Shown: positions 47,195 through 57,229, numbered from the stretch's first letter. The stretch: 64,000 nt of DNA from Rhizobium rhizogenes (GCF_002005205.3 NZ_CP019701.2:1364001-1428000), one strand, 5' to 3'. Numbers and translations: made by a program. The notes: generated by a model from the sequence alone, not told the origin.

Positions 47195-47812
47195 TCACCA
47201 CATGGTCTTCGCCGCCCGCGCCGCCCATTCCCGGTCATAGGTCTCCTGATCAAACTCCGCCTTCGCGGCCTTGAGCAGCAGGCCCGGTGTTGGAAGCGAT
47301 GTCGGATCGACGAAATTGCCGGGGTTCCACAGTTCGGAGCGCATCAATGCCCTGGCGCACTGGAAATAGACCTCGTCTATGGTGGCCACAATGACGGTAC
47401 GCGGATGCTTGCCGTCCATCTCGAAGCTTTGCAGCAGCTCCGGATCAACCGAAACAACGGCCCGGCCGTTTATACGCATCGTGGTATTCGAACCGGGGAT
47501 CAGGAACATCAGCGCCACCCGCGGATCGCGCACGATGTTCAAAAGCGAATCGACGCGGTTATTGCCGCGCCAGTCCGGCAAAAGCACGGTCTTGTCGTCG
47601 GCCACCCGCACAACACCGCCCTTGTCGCCGCGCGGTGAACAGTCCATGCCTTCCGGTCCTACCGTCGCCAGCGCCAGAAACGGCGACGCCTCGATCATCA
47701 GCCGGTATTCCGCCGTCAGCGTTGCCGTCACCTTCGCGACCGAGGCTTCGCTCGTGCCGTCATAGATGGCCTTCAGTTCTTCCACCGTGCGAATGATCGT
47801 CATGTCCGCCAT
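47195..47812 (-). CDS. PPOX-class FMN-binding protein (MSMEG_1061/DR_2398-like)
   Basis: This 205-residue protein has the pyridoxamine-oxidase split barrel: FLALATVGPEGMDCSPRGDK, VLLPDWRGNNRVDSLLNIVR, ALMFLIPGSNTTMRINGRA and the end ELWNPGNFVDPTSLPTPG. Relatives bind FMN or F420 and are probable oxidoreductases of unknown substrate. It is not the housekeeping PdxH, which is longer and ordered differently. ATG 47812 has AAGGG directly before it; ATG 47803 is better spaced. It lies 41 bp upstream of the antiporter gene on the same strand, so the two may be co-transcribed. Confidence 0.85.
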   Translation of the reverse strand: MADMTIIRTVEELKAIYDGTSEASVAKVTATLTAEYRLMIEASPFLALATVGPEGMDCSPRGDKGGVVRVADDKTVLLPDWRGNNRVDSLLNIVRDPRVALMFLIPGSNTTMRINGRAVVSVDPELLQSFEMDGKHPRTVIVATIDEVYFQCARALMRSELWNPGNFVDPTSLPTPGLLLKAAKAEFDQETYDREWAARAAKTMW

Positions 47813-47852
47813 CCCTTCAAATCAATCTGCGTCGCTTGCAAAGACGGCGCCT

Positions 47853-49664
47853 TTATTCTTCCGCCGTTTCCGCCTTTTCCCGTTCTGCCCTCTCGCGTGC
47901 GGTGCGCGCGGCGACGAGGTCGGCCGGCTGGGCATTGCCGCGGATCAGCGAACGGCCGGCATAGATGCCGCCGACGACCTCCATGGCGAAACGTTCCTCG
48001 TCGCGGTCGCGGAATTCCTCCACCAGACGGGCGGCGTCTTCCCGCTCCTCACCCATGGCGCCCAGCACTTCCTCGCTGAAATTCAGCGCCGATTCCAGCG
48101 TCTCGCGGATCTGGTAGTCCACGCCTGCCTTCAGAAGATCGATCGCGTGGCCACGGTCATAGGCACGGGCGAGAACCGGAACCAGCGGGAATTCGTGCTT
48201 GACGATCTCCGCGATCCGCACGGCCGCTTCCTTGTCATCGACGCAGATGAGCACCGCGCGTGACGTGCCCGCGCCGGCCGCATGCAGGATTTCCGCCCGC
48301 GAACCGTCGCCATAATAGACCTTGAAGCCAAATTCCGCCGCATCGCGCACGAAGTCGGCATCCTTGTCGATCAGCGACAGCGTGTAACCCCGCGCCAGAA
48401 GCGGCTGGCTGACGATCTGGCCGAAACGCCCGAAGCCGATCAGCAGGATGCTGCCCTCGACATTCTCGGGCACATCGAGATCGTCGGTATTGGGCACCGC
48501 CGCCGGCACCAGCCGGTCGTGCAGGATGACCATCAGCGGTGTCAGCACCATGGAGATGATGATGGTCGCCGTCAGGATGGCGTTGGATTCGCGGTCGAGA
48601 ATGCCGGCACTGACGGCGGCCGAATAAAGCACGAAGGCGAATTCACCGCCCTGCGCCATCAGCACCGCCCGCTCCAGACTTTCGCGCCGGGTGGTGCCGA
48701 GCGCCCGCGCCACGCCATAGATCAGGAAGGCCTTGAGCAGCATGTAGCCCGCGACGCTGACCAGCACCAGCTGCCAGTTGGAGGCGATGACGGCAAGATC
48801 GATCGCCATGCCGACACCGAGGAAGAACAGGCCGAGCAGAATACCGCGAAACGGCTCGATATCGGCCTCAAGCTGGTGACGGAAGGAGGATTCGGACAAA
48901 AGCACGCCGGCAAGGAAGGCACCCATGGCCATGGAAAGCCCGCTGACCTGCATCAGCAGCGCAGACCCCAGCACCACCAGCAGGGCTGCGGCCGTCATCA
49001 CCTCACGCGCACCGGAGGCGGCGAGCAGCCGGAAGAACGGATTGAGAAGATAACGCCCGGCAAGGATGAGCGCACCAACGGCGGCAAGCGCGATGCCCAC
49101 GGAAATCCAGCGTTCCGACGGCGTCACATGTTCGCCGCCCGAACCGAGAAAGGCGACGAGCGCCAGAAGCGGCACGATGGCCAGATCCTCGAACAGCAGA
49201 ATGGCGATGATGCGCTGGCCCTTCAGGCTCGACATGCTGTTGCGCTCCTGCAGCATCTGCATGACGATCGCCGTCGAGGTCAGCACGAAACCCGTACCGG
49301 CAACGAAGGAGGGAATAAGCGGGAAACCCATGGCCACGCCCACCAGCGTCAGGCCGGCCATACAGACCAGCACCTGCAGCGCCCCGAGCCCGAAAATATC
49401 CTGCCGCATCGACCACAACCGCGACGGCTGCATTTCAAGGCCGATAATGAACAGGAACATCACAACGCCGAGTTCGGCAATATGCAGAATGGCCTGCGAA
49501 TCGGAAAAGAAACCGAGACCGTAAGGCCCGATCACAAGGCCGGCGGCCAGATAACCCAGCACCGAGCCGAGGCCGATGCGCTTGAAGATCGGCGCAGCCA
49601 CAACGCCCGCGGCCAAAAGCACGACCACCTGGGCCAGATCATTTCCGTTCGCTTCTACAGCCAC
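47853..49664 (-). CDS. Kef/CPA2-type monovalent cation:proton antiporter with TrkA-N domain
   Basis: This membrane protein of about 603 residues has roughly 12 hydrophobic segments in the first ~400 residues (LAQVVVLLAAGVVAAPIFKR, YLAAGLVIGPYGLGFF, MFLFIIGLEMQPSRLW, and the ion-path-like FEDLAIVPLLALVAFLG). A C-terminal RCK/TrkA-N nucleotide-binding domain follows, with GFGRFGQIVSQPLL (about residue 420) and VYYGDGSRAEILHAAG. Such proteins exchange potassium or other cations for protons and can be gated by glutathione adducts. I used GTG 49664, preceded by GGGGTGGC; a GTG at 49712 is also open. No kefF/kefG partner is adjacent. Ion specificity is not decided. Confidence 0.88.
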   Translation of the reverse strand: MAVEANGNDLAQVVVLLAAGVVAAPIFKRIGLGSVLGYLAAGLVIGPYGLGFFSDSQAILHIAELGVVMFLFIIGLEMQPSRLWSMRQDIFGLGALQVLVCMAGLTLVGVAMGFPLIPSFVAGTGFVLTSTAIVMQMLQERNSMSSLKGQRIIAILLFEDLAIVPLLALVAFLGSGGEHVTPSERWISVGIALAAVGALILAGRYLLNPFFRLLAASGAREVMTAAALLVVLGSALLMQVSGLSMAMGAFLAGVLLSESSFRHQLEADIEPFRGILLGLFFLGVGMAIDLAVIASNWQLVLVSVAGYMLLKAFLIYGVARALGTTRRESLERAVLMAQGGEFAFVLYSAAVSAGILDRESNAILTATIIISMVLTPLMVILHDRLVPAAVPNTDDLDVPENVEGSILLIGFGRFGQIVSQPLLARGYTLSLIDKDADFVRDAAEFGFKVYYGDGSRAEILHAAGAGTSRAVLICVDDKEAAVRIAEIVKHEFPLVPVLARAYDRGHAIDLLKAGVDYQIRETLESALNFSEEVLGAMGEEREDAARLVEEFRDRDEERFAMEVVGGIYAGRSLIRGNAQPADLVAARTARERAEREKAETAEE

Positions 49665-49827
49665 ACGCCACCCCGCTGAAAATCGATAAGACGAGGGTGT
49701 TCCCTCCCTCACTTCCTAACGCATCAGCGTGAAAAGCGAAAACGATTTTACTGAAGGGCGATGCGCAGATTCAACGGGTTATTTGTCCCTCAGGCATGCG
49801 GGCTTCAGATGCCCCTTTCCTCCTCCC

Positions 49828-49945
49828 CCTCATTCCTGTGCTTGTCACGGAAATTCAGTCGACGCGCACCGGTGCGGCGGGAGGAGTCTTTTTCAGCCGA
49901 AGGACTTGGGCTGGCTGGTTTCCTGTGACAGGCACAGGAATGAGG
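49828..49945. repeat. Dispersed palindromic repeat, family A, copy 5 (diverged arms)
   Basis: Outer arms CCTCATTCCTGTGCTTGTCA and CCTGTGACAGGCACAGGAAT pair, but differ from the GCCGGAC arms of other copies. The middle keeps ACGCGC, GCGGCGGGAGGAGTCTTTTT and the CAGCCGAAGGACTTGGGCTG hairpin. It shows arms and core evolving separately. Confidence 0.7.
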
Positions 49946-49975
49946 GTGGGGAGCGTCCGCAGACCTTGCATCCGT

Positions 49976-50344
49976 CTACCGGTATCGCGGTTCCCTGCTC
50001 AGGCCCTTTTCGGCGAGCTGTCGTTCATAGTCGGCAAACAGCGCGTCGCCGGTCTCACCCAGTTCCTTCAGATATTTCCAGGTGTAGATACCGCTGTCAT
50101 GGCCATCATCGAAAACGATGCGAACCGCATAATTGCCGGTCGCGACCATGGAACGGATGGCAACATCGCGTTTGCCGGGAACCGTGACCTTTTGTCCCGG
50201 CCCGTGCCCCTGCACTTCCGCCGAGGGCGAAAGCACGCGCAGCATCTCGGCTTGAAGGCGGTAAACGCTTCCATCGTCAAAGAAAACGGTCAGTTCCCGC
50301 CGGTCTTTCGACACAAGCAGCTCGGTCGGCCAGGCATCGCTCAT
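49976..50344 (-). CDS. DUF971 domain protein
   Basis: This 122-residue protein matches DUF971: [40 protein letters not shown] and [22 protein letters not shown]. The domain also forms the N-terminus of gamma-butyrobetaine hydroxylase, where it binds zinc or helps dimerization; stand-alone versions have been linked to iron-sulfur or molybdenum cofactor work without firm proof. It is divergent from moaA, and that position next to a radical-SAM cofactor gene is a recurring hint. The cysteine/histidine ligand set of the hydroxylase version is not complete here. Confidence 0.85.
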   Translation of the reverse strand: MSDAWPTELLVSKDRRELTVFFDDGSVYRLQAEMLRVLSPSAEVQGHGPGQKVTVPGKRDVAIRSMVATGNYAVRIVFDDGHDSGIYTWKYLKELGETGDALFADYERQLAEKGLSREPRYR

Positions 50345-50451
50345 TTTTCACTTCCGCAAGCTCGTCATATGCGTCAGAATTACGGACTTGCCTCGCGATA
50401 GGCAAGCCACTACATCATTTGAAAGGCGCATCGCGCAATGAGGATGGAGAC

Positions 50452-51501
50452 GTGAACGGTTTCCCCGGATCGCTTGAAAAAGCGCAATTCCTGACGGAAA
50501 ACAACGCACCGATGATTGATCCCTTCGGCCGCGCCATCACCTATCTGCGCGTTTCAGTCACCGACCGCTGCGATTTCCGCTGCACCTATTGCATGTCCGA
50601 ACACATGACCTTCCTGCCGAAGAAGGACCTTCTGACGCTGGAAGAGCTCGACCGGCTCTGTTCCGTCTTCATAACGCGCGGCGTGCGCAAGCTCAGGCTC
50701 ACCGGCGGCGAGCCGCTGGTGCGCAAGAACATCATGTCGCTGGTGCGGAATCTTGGCCGCCATGTGCGCACCGGTGCGCTGGAAGAACTGACGCTGACCA
50801 CCAATGGCTCGCAGCTGGCCAAATTCGCCGCCGAACTTGCCGATTGCGGCGTCAAGCGCATCAACGTCTCGCTGGACACGCTCGACCGCGATAAATTTCG
50901 CCAGATCACCCGCTGGGGCGATATCGACCGTGTCATGGAAGGGCTGGATGCCGCACAGGCAGCCGGCATCAAGGTCAAGCTCAACGCCGTGGCGCTGAAG
51001 GATTTCAACGACACCGAAATTGCCGAAATCATGCGTTTCGCCCATGGTCGCGGCATGGACCTGACGGTCATCGAAACCATGCCGATGGGCGAGATCGAGG
51101 AAGACCGGACCGACCGCTACCTGCCGCTTTCGAAACTGCGCGCCGATCTCGAAAAGCGCTTCACGCTCATCGACAGCGATTACCAGACCGGCGGCCCCGC
51201 CCGTTACGTGACGGTGAAGGAAACCGGCGGACGGCTCGGCTTCATCACGCCGATGACCCATAATTTCTGCGAAAGCTGCAACCGTGTCCGTCTCACCTGC
51301 ACCGGCACGCTTTATATGTGCCTCGGCCAGGACGATGCCGCCGACCTGCGCACGGCGCTGCGCGCCTCCGACAGCGACGCCTATCTGTCCAGCGCCATCG
51401 ATGAGGCCCTTCTGCGCAAGCCCAAGGGGCATGATTTCATCATCGACCGCACCCACAAGCGTCCCGCCGTCGCCCGCCATATGAGCGTGACCGGCGGCTG
51501 A
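50452..51501 (+). CDS. moaA: GTP 3',8-cyclase MoaA (GTG start)
   Basis: MoaA is the radical-SAM enzyme that rearranges GTP at the start of molybdenum-cofactor synthesis. The 349-residue protein has the N-terminal cluster motif [29 protein letters not shown], the C-terminal cluster region [18 protein letters not shown] and the family-typical terminal Gly-Gly (HMSVTGG). GTG 50452 has GAGG and GGAG upstream; an in-frame TTG at 50419 would add eleven residues without homology. It lies in front of two exporter genes and mobAB on the same strand, and its partner moaC is 7 kb upstream. Confidence 0.95.
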   Translation: MNGFPGSLEKAQFLTENNAPMIDPFGRAITYLRVSVTDRCDFRCTYCMSEHMTFLPKKDLLTLEELDRLCSVFITRGVRKLRLTGGEPLVRKNIMSLVRNLGRHVRTGALEELTLTTNGSQLAKFAAELADCGVKRINVSLDTLDRDKFRQITRWGDIDRVMEGLDAAQAAGIKVKLNAVALKDFNDTEIAEIMRFAHGRGMDLTVIETMPMGEIEEDRTDRYLPLSKLRADLEKRFTLIDSDYQTGGPARYVTVKETGGRLGFITPMTHNFCESCNRVRLTCTGTLYMCLGQDDAADLRTALRASDSDAYLSSAIDEALLRKPKGHDFIIDRTHKRPAVARHMSVTGG

Positions 51502-51674
51502 GCGACAGCTGAACCTCTTTCTCGTCCACCCACCCATATAAACGGTTGAATTGCCGGCGGCTCCGTGCCACGTCTCTTTACATGGAGGAATGCGCCGCCG
51601 CGCCCGCGAGGCCGCCCGAAACCGTCTGAAAGGGCGATCAGGGTAAAACTGCGCATGGTCTGGGATCGTATGGA

Positions 51675-52643
51675 ATGGCATTGACGGACAATACGCGCGG
51701 CGCGCTTTTCATGGCGCTCGCCATGGCAAGCTTCACGGCCAACGACGCCCTGACGAAATCCGTCACACCCTACATCAACACCGGCCAGATCATGTTCGTG
51801 CGCGGCATCATGACCGTGGTGCTGATCTATATCGCCGCCCGGCATTTCGGCGCCCTGAGACCGCTCAAGACCCTGCTGCGCCCCATCATCATCCTGCGCT
51901 GTCTCTGCGAAGTGACTGCTGCCGTGCTGTATCTGACGGCGCTGGGCCTCATCGAATTTTCCAATGCCTCGGCCATATTGCAGTCCCTGCCGCTGGTGGT
52001 GACGCTGGGTGCGGCGCTGTTCCTGCGCGAGCCGGTCGGCTGGCGGCGCTGGGTGGCCATCATCGTCGGCTTCATCGGCGTACTCGTCATCATCAGGCCC
52101 GGCCCGGAAGGCTTCACGCCGGGTGCGCTGCTGGTCGTCGCATCGCTCGCCGTTACCGCCGCGCGCGATCTGCTGACCCGGAAAATGTATGCCGATGTGC
52201 CCTCGCTCGCCATCACCGTCATCACCGCCTTCGTCAACATGGCGGTGGGCGGCCTTCTGATCGTGCCTTTCGGCGGCTGGCAGCCGATGAACGTCACGAT
52301 CGTCTCGCATCTCGCCGCTTCGGCCATTCTGGTGCTGGTCGGTTATCAGGCGATCATTCTCGCAATGAGATCGGGCGAAATCTCCTTCGTCGCGCCGTTC
52401 CGTTATACCGGCCTGCTCTGGGGTTTCATGATCGGTGTGTTCTTCTTCAACGAAAAGATCGACAGTTTCACCATCATCGGCGCCATGATCGTCATCGGTT
52501 CAGGCCTTTATACCTTCTACCGCGAAAGCCTGCGCAAGCGTTCGCAGATGGCCAAGCGCGCAGCCGCGACACCAACGGCTGCGACCACGGTGCGGCCGGC
52601 TTCCGTAACGAAAACTGCCGTTACGGAAGAGGCGGGAGAATGA
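51675..52643 (+). CDS. DMT-superfamily (EamA) transporter
   Basis: This 322-residue protein has about ten membrane segments arranged as two EamA repeats: MALAMASFTANDALTKSVTP and RGIMTVVLIYIAARHFGALR in the first half, ITAFVNMAVGGLLIVPFGGW and YTGLLWGFMIGVFFFNEKID in the second. Such carriers export amino acids, nucleosides or drugs. The C-terminus is cytoplasmic and rich in Ala/Thr (about 30 residues). It is separated from moaA by 173 bp and overlaps the MFS operon start closely (TGAGATG), so it is probably co-transcribed with it. The substrate is unknown. Confidence 0.9.
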   Translation: MALTDNTRGALFMALAMASFTANDALTKSVTPYINTGQIMFVRGIMTVVLIYIAARHFGALRPLKTLLRPIIILRCLCEVTAAVLYLTALGLIEFSNASAILQSLPLVVTLGAALFLREPVGWRRWVAIIVGFIGVLVIIRPGPEGFTPGALLVVASLAVTAARDLLTRKMYADVPSLAITVITAFVNMAVGGLLIVPFGGWQPMNVTIVSHLAASAILVLVGYQAIILAMRSGEISFVAPFRYTGLLWGFMIGVFFFNEKIDSFTIIGAMIVIGSGLYTFYRESLRKRSQMAKRAAATPTAATTVRPASVTKTAVTEEAGE

Positions 52644-52644
52644 G

Positions 52645-53844
52645 ATGAAAAGCGGCCGTTTTTTCGATCGGACCACTCCGCCCCACATTATCACGCTGGT
52701 CGTCATCGCCGGCGTCGCGGCGCTGTGCATGAATGTGTTCCTGCCCTCGCTTGCGGCCATGGCGCTCTATTTTGAGACCGATTACGCGGTGATGCAATTT
52801 GCCGTTTCAGGCTACCTCGCCGCCACCGCCTGCCTGCAACTGCTGATCGGCCCGCTTTCCGATCTTTTCGGCCGCCGCCCGGTCATGCTTGCCAGTATCG
52901 CGATCATGATTGCCGCCACGCTGGTCTGCATGCTGGCGCCGAATATCACCGTCTTCATGATCGGGCGCGTCGCACAGGCGGCCGTCGTTTCCGGCTTCGT
53001 ATTGGCCCGCGCCATCGTGCGCGACATGGTGCCGATGGAACAGGCCGCCTCGATGATCGGCTATGTGACCATGGGCATGTCGGTGGTGCCGATGGTTGGC
53101 CCGACGGTTGGCGGGTTGCTCAACGACATTTCCGGCTGGCAGTCGAGCTTTGCGCTCCTTGCCCTGCTCGGCGTCGGCATTCTGGTGCTCGCCTGGTTCG
53201 ATCTCGGCGAAACCAACCACAATAAGTCGGCGAGTTTTTCACAGCAGTTCCACGCCTGGCCGGAACTCCTGCGCTCGCCGCTGTTCTGGGGTTATGCGCT
53301 GACCTCGACCTTCTCGTCAGGCATGTTCTTTTCCTTCCTCGGTGGCGCGCCCTTCGTCGGCAGCGTGCTTTATGGGCTTGCCCCGGCCATGCTCGGCCTG
53401 CAATTCTTCTTCATGGCCAGCGGTTACATGCTCGGCAATTTCGTCTCCGGCCGTTATGCCAGCCAGATCGGCATCACCCGCATGATGCTCTCGGGCAATG
53501 TCATCGCCATTGCCGGCATCGTCACAACCATCGTGCTGATCACCGGCGGGGCGGAAAGCGCCTATGCGTTCTTCGTGCCGCTTGCCCTGATCGGCGTCGG
53601 CAACGGCGTGACCTTGCCCAGCGCCAATGCCGGCATGGTCAGCGTTCAGCCGCATCTGGCGGGCTCGGCCTCCGGTCTTGGCGGCGCGATGACCATCGGC
53701 GGCGGTGCCGCCCTTTCGGTACTTGCCTCCTCGGTCCTGTCGAAGGAGGACGGAACCTGGCCGCTCCTCATGGTGATGCTGGCGACCGGCCTTGTCGCCC
53801 TTCTCACCACCTATGTCGTAAGGCTGCAGGAACAGCGGCAATGA
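52645..53844 (+). CDS. MFS transporter, Bcr/CflA multidrug-efflux type
   Basis: This 399-residue, 12-segment major facilitator has the DHA1 motifs: [20 protein letters not shown] in segment 2, the loop [10 protein letters not shown], and [20 protein letters not shown] in the Bcr/CflA-specific segment. The first residues before segment 1 are polar ([14 protein letters not shown]). It starts one base after the DMT gene stop and overlaps mobA by four bases (ATGA), so the three genes are tightly linked. Family members export bicyclomycin, chloramphenicol, sulfonamides or cysteine; the specific substrate cannot be read from sequence. Confidence 0.92.
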   Translation: MKSGRFFDRTTPPHIITLVVIAGVAALCMNVFLPSLAAMALYFETDYAVMQFAVSGYLAATACLQLLIGPLSDLFGRRPVMLASIAIMIAATLVCMLAPNITVFMIGRVAQAAVVSGFVLARAIVRDMVPMEQAASMIGYVTMGMSVVPMVGPTVGGLLNDISGWQSSFALLALLGVGILVLAWFDLGETNHNKSASFSQQFHAWPELLRSPLFWGYALTSTFSSGMFFSFLGGAPFVGSVLYGLAPAMLGLQFFFMASGYMLGNFVSGRYASQIGITRMMLSGNVIAIAGIVTTIVLITGGAESAYAFFVPLALIGVGNGVTLPSANAGMVSVQPHLAGSASGLGGAMTIGGGAALSVLASSVLSKEDGTWPLLMVMLATGLVALLTTYVVRLQEQRQ

Positions 53845-54479
53845 GCACCCTTCCCCTTGAGATACCCGGTCTCGTGCTCGCCGGCGGCCTGTCGCGGCGC
53901 ATGGGCAGCAACAAGGCAATGGTAACGCTGGGCGATGCGCCGCTGCTTTCCCACGTCGTGCGCCGCATCGCGCCGCAGGTCTCGGATGTCACCATCAATG
54001 CCGCCACCAATGACAGGGGCGGCTGGGCGGACAGTTTTGGCCTGCCGCTGCTGCCTGATACGCTGAACGGCCATGCCGGGCCGCTTGCAGGTGTTCTGGC
54101 CGGCATGCGGCATTTCCGCAATCGCGAGGCCACCGGCAGCCATTTTCTGACGGCACCTGCCGACAGCCCGTTCTTTCCAGACGATCTCGTCGCCCGGCTT
54201 TGCGAACACATATCGGACAATACGATCGTCATCGCTGCCTCCAGCGGCCAGCTTCACCCCGTCTTCGCTCTGTGGCCGGTGGCGCTTGCCGACGATCTCG
54301 AGGCGTGGCTGAAGAACGATGCCAACCGTCGTATCCGGGCTTATCTTGCCCGGCATGTCACCATCGGCGTGGCCTTCCCGCGGGTGGAAACGGCAAAGGG
54401 CAGCCTCGATCCATTCTTCAACATCAACACCCCGGACGAGCTGGCGCTGGCGCGTAGCTATCTGGAGCATTTCCAGTAG
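53841..54479 (+). CDS. mobA: Molybdenum cofactor guanylyltransferase
   Basis: MobA attaches GMP to molybdopterin, making the bis-MGD cofactor of DMSO-reductase-family enzymes. The 212-residue protein has the nucleotide-binding [20 protein letters not shown], the conserved [19 protein letters not shown] and the metal-binding APADSPFF region. It starts within the MFS gene (ATGA overlap) and lies 35 bp before mobB. Together with moaA, moaC, moeA and mobB the window holds most of the pathway; moaB/mog, moaD, moaE and moeB are not seen. Confidence 0.95.
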   Translation: MSTLPLEIPGLVLAGGLSRRMGSNKAMVTLGDAPLLSHVVRRIAPQVSDVTINAATNDRGGWADSFGLPLLPDTLNGHAGPLAGVLAGMRHFRNREATGSHFLTAPADSPFFPDDLVARLCEHISDNTIVIAASSGQLHPVFALWPVALADDLEAWLKNDANRRIRAYLARHVTIGVAFPRVETAKGSLDPFFNINTPDELALARSYLEHFQ

Positions 54480-54514
54480 GATAATGCGTTGAACAAAGAG
54501 AGGGAGCTGCAACC

Positions 54515-55030
54515 ATGACGACACAAAAGGTCTTTGGCATTGCCGGCTGGAAAAATTCGGGCAAGACCGGCCTTGCGGTGCGCGTCGTCACCGAGTTGAC
54601 AGCGCGCGGCTACCGCGTCTCCACCATCAAGCACGCCCATCATGATTTCGATATCGACAAGGTCGGCGCCGACAGCTGGCGTCACCGGCAGGCCGGCGCG
54701 CATGAGGTCACCATCGTTTCCGGCACCCGTTTCGCCATCATGCATGAATTGCGCGGCGACCCGGAACCATCCTTCGAGCACATCCTCTCCCGCCTCGCCC
54801 CCTGCGATCTCGTGCTGATCGAAGGTTACAAATATGAGCCGGTGCCGAAGATCGAGGCGCGCCGGCTGGAAGCAATGAAAACCGAACCGCTTGCGCCGCT
54901 CGATCCGCATATCATTGCAATTGCCGCCGATCATGAGGTGACGGACACGGCGCTGCCCGTTTTCGATCTAGATGATACCGCAACGATTGCCGACTTCATC
55001 GAAAAGACGGTTGGGTTGGTGAGACGGTAA
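54515..55030 (+). CDS. mobB: Molybdopterin-guanine dinucleotide biosynthesis protein MobB
   Basis: MobB is a P-loop GTPase that supports MobA. The 171-residue protein opens with FGIAGWKNSGKTGLAVRVV, has the adjacent STIKHAHHDFDIDKVGADSW region, GAHEVTIVSGTRFAIMHEL and LVLIEGYKYEPVPKIEARR, all typical of MobB. It is the last gene in the plus-strand run and is followed by a family A repeat before the convergent nlpD-like gene. Confidence 0.95.
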   Translation: MTTQKVFGIAGWKNSGKTGLAVRVVTELTARGYRVSTIKHAHHDFDIDKVGADSWRHRQAGAHEVTIVSGTRFAIMHELRGDPEPSFEHILSRLAPCDLVLIEGYKYEPVPKIEARRLEAMKTEPLAPLDPHIIAIAADHEVTDTALPVFDLDDTATIADFIEKTVGLVRR

Positions 55031-55079
55031 CTGCCCCTGGAACCGGGGACGATTTCCGAGCCGACTGCATCCCCACTTC

Positions 55080-55194
55080 CGTCATACCGGCCCCCGAGCC
55101 GGTATCCAGCCAGCCCAAGTCTTTGGGCTGAAAGGAGTCTTTCCGCCGCGCCGACGCGCGTCGGCTGGATGCCGGATCAGGTCCGGCATGACGG
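55080..55194. repeat. Dispersed palindromic repeat, family A, copy 6 (inner block inverted)
   Basis: Arms CGTCATACCGGCCCCCGAGC and GCCGGATCAGGTCCGGCATG flank the inner hairpin CAGCCCAAGTCTTTGGGCTG, then AAAGGAGTCTTTCCGCCGCG and CGACGCGCGTCGGCTGG. The middle runs in the order opposite to copies at 23314 and 58698, like the copy at 18067. Confidence 0.8.
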
Positions 55195-55261
55195 AAGAGA
55201 AGCGCCATGAAGCCAAAACCCCTGTCGCAACGACGACGCAAGCTCTCATGATCCCGCCCCC

Positions 55262-55296
55262 AAAAAATGAAAAAGCCGGGCTCTTCACCCGGCTTC
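55262..55296 (-). terminator. Rho-independent terminator of the nlpD-like gene
   Basis: On the minus strand AAGCCGGG / CCCGGCTT forms an 8-bp stem around TGAAGAG, followed by TTTCATTTTTTG. It begins 23 bp past the nlpD-like stop codon. Confidence 0.85.
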
Positions 55297-55318
55297 ATCA
55301 TTCCTTGAGACGCAATAC

Positions 55319-56929
55319 CTATTCAAGGAAACCTGATGGGTTCACCGGTGTCGCATCCTTGCGAACTTCGAAGTGAACCTGCGGACGCTTGGCGCTGCCG
55401 GTCATGCCCGAGGTGGCGATGGTCTGGCCACGCTGGACCTTCTGGCCGCGCTGTACATCGAGATTGGCGGCGTTGCCGTAAACGGTGACCTTGCCGTCGT
55501 CATGGCGCACCAGCACCGTGTTGCCGAGCTGCTTCAGGCCGTTGCCGGCATAGATGACCACACCGTTTTCGGCGGCCTTGATCGGCGTACCCTCGGGAAC
55601 CGAGATGTTGATGCCGTCATTGCGGCTGCCTTCGACATTGTCACCGAAATTGTTGATGACCGCGCCGCGAACCGGCCAGCGATATTTGCCGATGCCCGTG
55701 GATTCCGGAGCGACGGAGGCCATGTCGGCCTTCTTCTCGATATCGCTGACACTTGCGGTAGCCGGCGTGGCAGGTACGGTCGCAGCGGCGGCGGGCGCCT
55801 TGTAAGGCTCCGGCTTGACGGATACGGTTTCGACCTGCCTGACGGCAGCCGCTTCCCGGGCGGGAACGGAGGCCGTCTTGACATTGTCAGTGCCGGCACC
55901 CGGCATGGAAAGTGTCTGGCCAATACGGATGTTTTCGTTGGAAAGACCGTTGGCGGCCTTGAGCGCAGCTACCGATACGCCGTTTTCACGGGCGATCTTC
56001 GCAAGGCTGTCGCCCGGCTGAACCTTATAACCACCGGTCGGCGGCAGCGGCTTGCCACCGGGAGGCGTCAGCTTGCCGGCCTCGGAGGAAACCTTGTCGC
56101 GAGCCGCAGCCTGCGACGGCAGCACGGCCACATTGCCCTCGGGGCTGCGCAGCGGCGTCGGCTGGTCGCCATTGCGGTTCAGCGCGATATTGCCGGCCGC
56201 GTCCTTGGCAGCGTTGCGCACCTGGCCGAATTTCGGGATGAGGATCGACTGGCCAGCCTGCGCCGAAGACGCCGTTTTCAGGCCATTGACGCGCAACAGT
56301 TCCTTTTCCGGGACGCCGTAGCGGTTGGAAATGGTGGCGATGCTTTCGCCCGGACGCAGCGTCACGGAGGAAGCGCCATCCGTATGCCAGCCATTCTTGT
56401 CGGAACGGACGGTTGCGGTCGTCAGATTGTCGGTAACGGGTGCGACGGCCTGACGGGCGGGTGCCGCCAGAGACGGAGCGGCCTGTCGCTGCGCGGACGG
56501 GAAAGGCTGGGCCATGGCTTCGTTGCGGGTCGACGGATCGCGGCTTGCCACCGCCGTCGGTGCCGACAGTTCGGAGCGCTGCACCGGCGAAGCCGAAGCC
56601 GAGCGGGCCGTTGAGGGCTGAACGCCGCCGTAACCGCCGGACTGCGGATAGGAGTTGCCGGCCATGTTCTGGTTGGCATACCCACCCTGCGGCGCGGCAG
56701 AGGCGTAACCGCCGTTCATGTCGCCCTGCGGAACCGGGGCCTGCGCATAAGCACCGCCGCCCTGCCGGGCTGGAATTGACGCCGTGGTCATCTGATCCGG
56801 TCCACTGGAAAAGAGGCCGCCGAACCGCGTTGCATCCGAGCTACAGCCCGTTGCGACGCTTGCCAGCAATGCCGCTGCGAACATTTTTGCGACTGATTTT
56901 CCGATTTTAGACGAATGTCTCATACGCAT
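55319..56929 (-). CDS. nlpD: NlpD-like lipoprotein: two LysM domains and a degenerate M23 domain
   Basis: This 536-residue lipoprotein has a lipobox (LLASVATGC, about residue 28), a Gly/Gln/Ala-rich linker, two LysM domains (LRPGESIATISNRYGVPEKE, about 215-260; VQPGDSLAKIARENGVSVAA, about 330-375) and a C-terminal LytM/M23 domain. The zinc site is broken: the HxxxD motif reads RNDGINI, the middle His block reads VYGNAANLD and the final HxH reads QVHFEV, leaving one of the usual ligands. That is the pattern of NlpD and EnvC, which activate amidases rather than cut peptidoglycan. It is last in the minus-strand order serS-surE-pcm-nlpD. ATG 56929 fits the lipoprotein signal; upstream ATGs exist. 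Confidence 0.9.
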   Translation of the reverse strand: MRMRHSSKIGKSVAKMFAAALLASVATGCSSDATRFGGLFSSGPDQMTTASIPARQGGGAYAQAPVPQGDMNGGYASAAPQGGYANQNMAGNSYPQSGGYGGVQPSTARSASASPVQRSELSAPTAVASRDPSTRNEAMAQPFPSAQRQAAPSLAAPARQAVAPVTDNLTTATVRSDKNGWHTDGASSVTLRPGESIATISNRYGVPEKELLRVNGLKTASSAQAGQSILIPKFGQVRNAAKDAAGNIALNRNGDQPTPLRSPEGNVAVLPSQAAARDKVSSEAGKLTPPGGKPLPPTGGYKVQPGDSLAKIARENGVSVAALKAANGLSNENIRIGQTLSMPGAGTDNVKTASVPAREAAAVRQVETVSVKPEPYKAPAAAATVPATPATASVSDIEKKADMASVAPESTGIGKYRWPVRGAVINNFGDNVEGSRNDGINISVPEGTPIKAAENGVVIYAGNGLKQLGNTVLVRHDDGKVTVYGNAANLDVQRGQKVQRGQTIATSGMTGSAKRPQVHFEVRKDATPVNPSGFLE

Positions 56930-57229
56930 GACTCGATCTACACTGACGCCAACCCGCCGCATCGAGACCGATCCGGCACAAATTTCACTTCTTGCAAGGC
57001 CCATTTCCCAAGGTGGGGAAAACCATGCGTCGATGTTTATGATTAAAACGCGTTAGTGTTACCACGCCGTTAAAACGTTAAGCCACCTGGAGCTTTTTTG
57101 ACACTTCGATAACCATGACGAAAACAGGGCGCGTCATGTCGGGACAATAATGATATTGAAAATCAGATAGTTGCGAGAATTCAGAACATTAGAAGACAAA
57201 AATGAATTGCCTTCAAAATTTTCATTTTG
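56930..57229. other. Intergenic region between pcm and the nlpD-like gene
   Basis: This 300-bp stretch has no gene. It is AT-rich near 57120-57220 and has AACGTTAA-type direct repeats (TAAAACGCGTTAGTG, CCGTTAAAACGTTAAGCC) near 57045-57085 that may belong to the nlpD promoter. nlpD thus probably has its own promoter in addition to any read-through from pcm. Confidence 0.5.

Noticed and set aside
48282..49679. 465-codon plus-strand frame opposite the antiporter gene
   Set aside because: The translation is His/Arg/Gln-rich with no domain and the minus-strand gene is clear.
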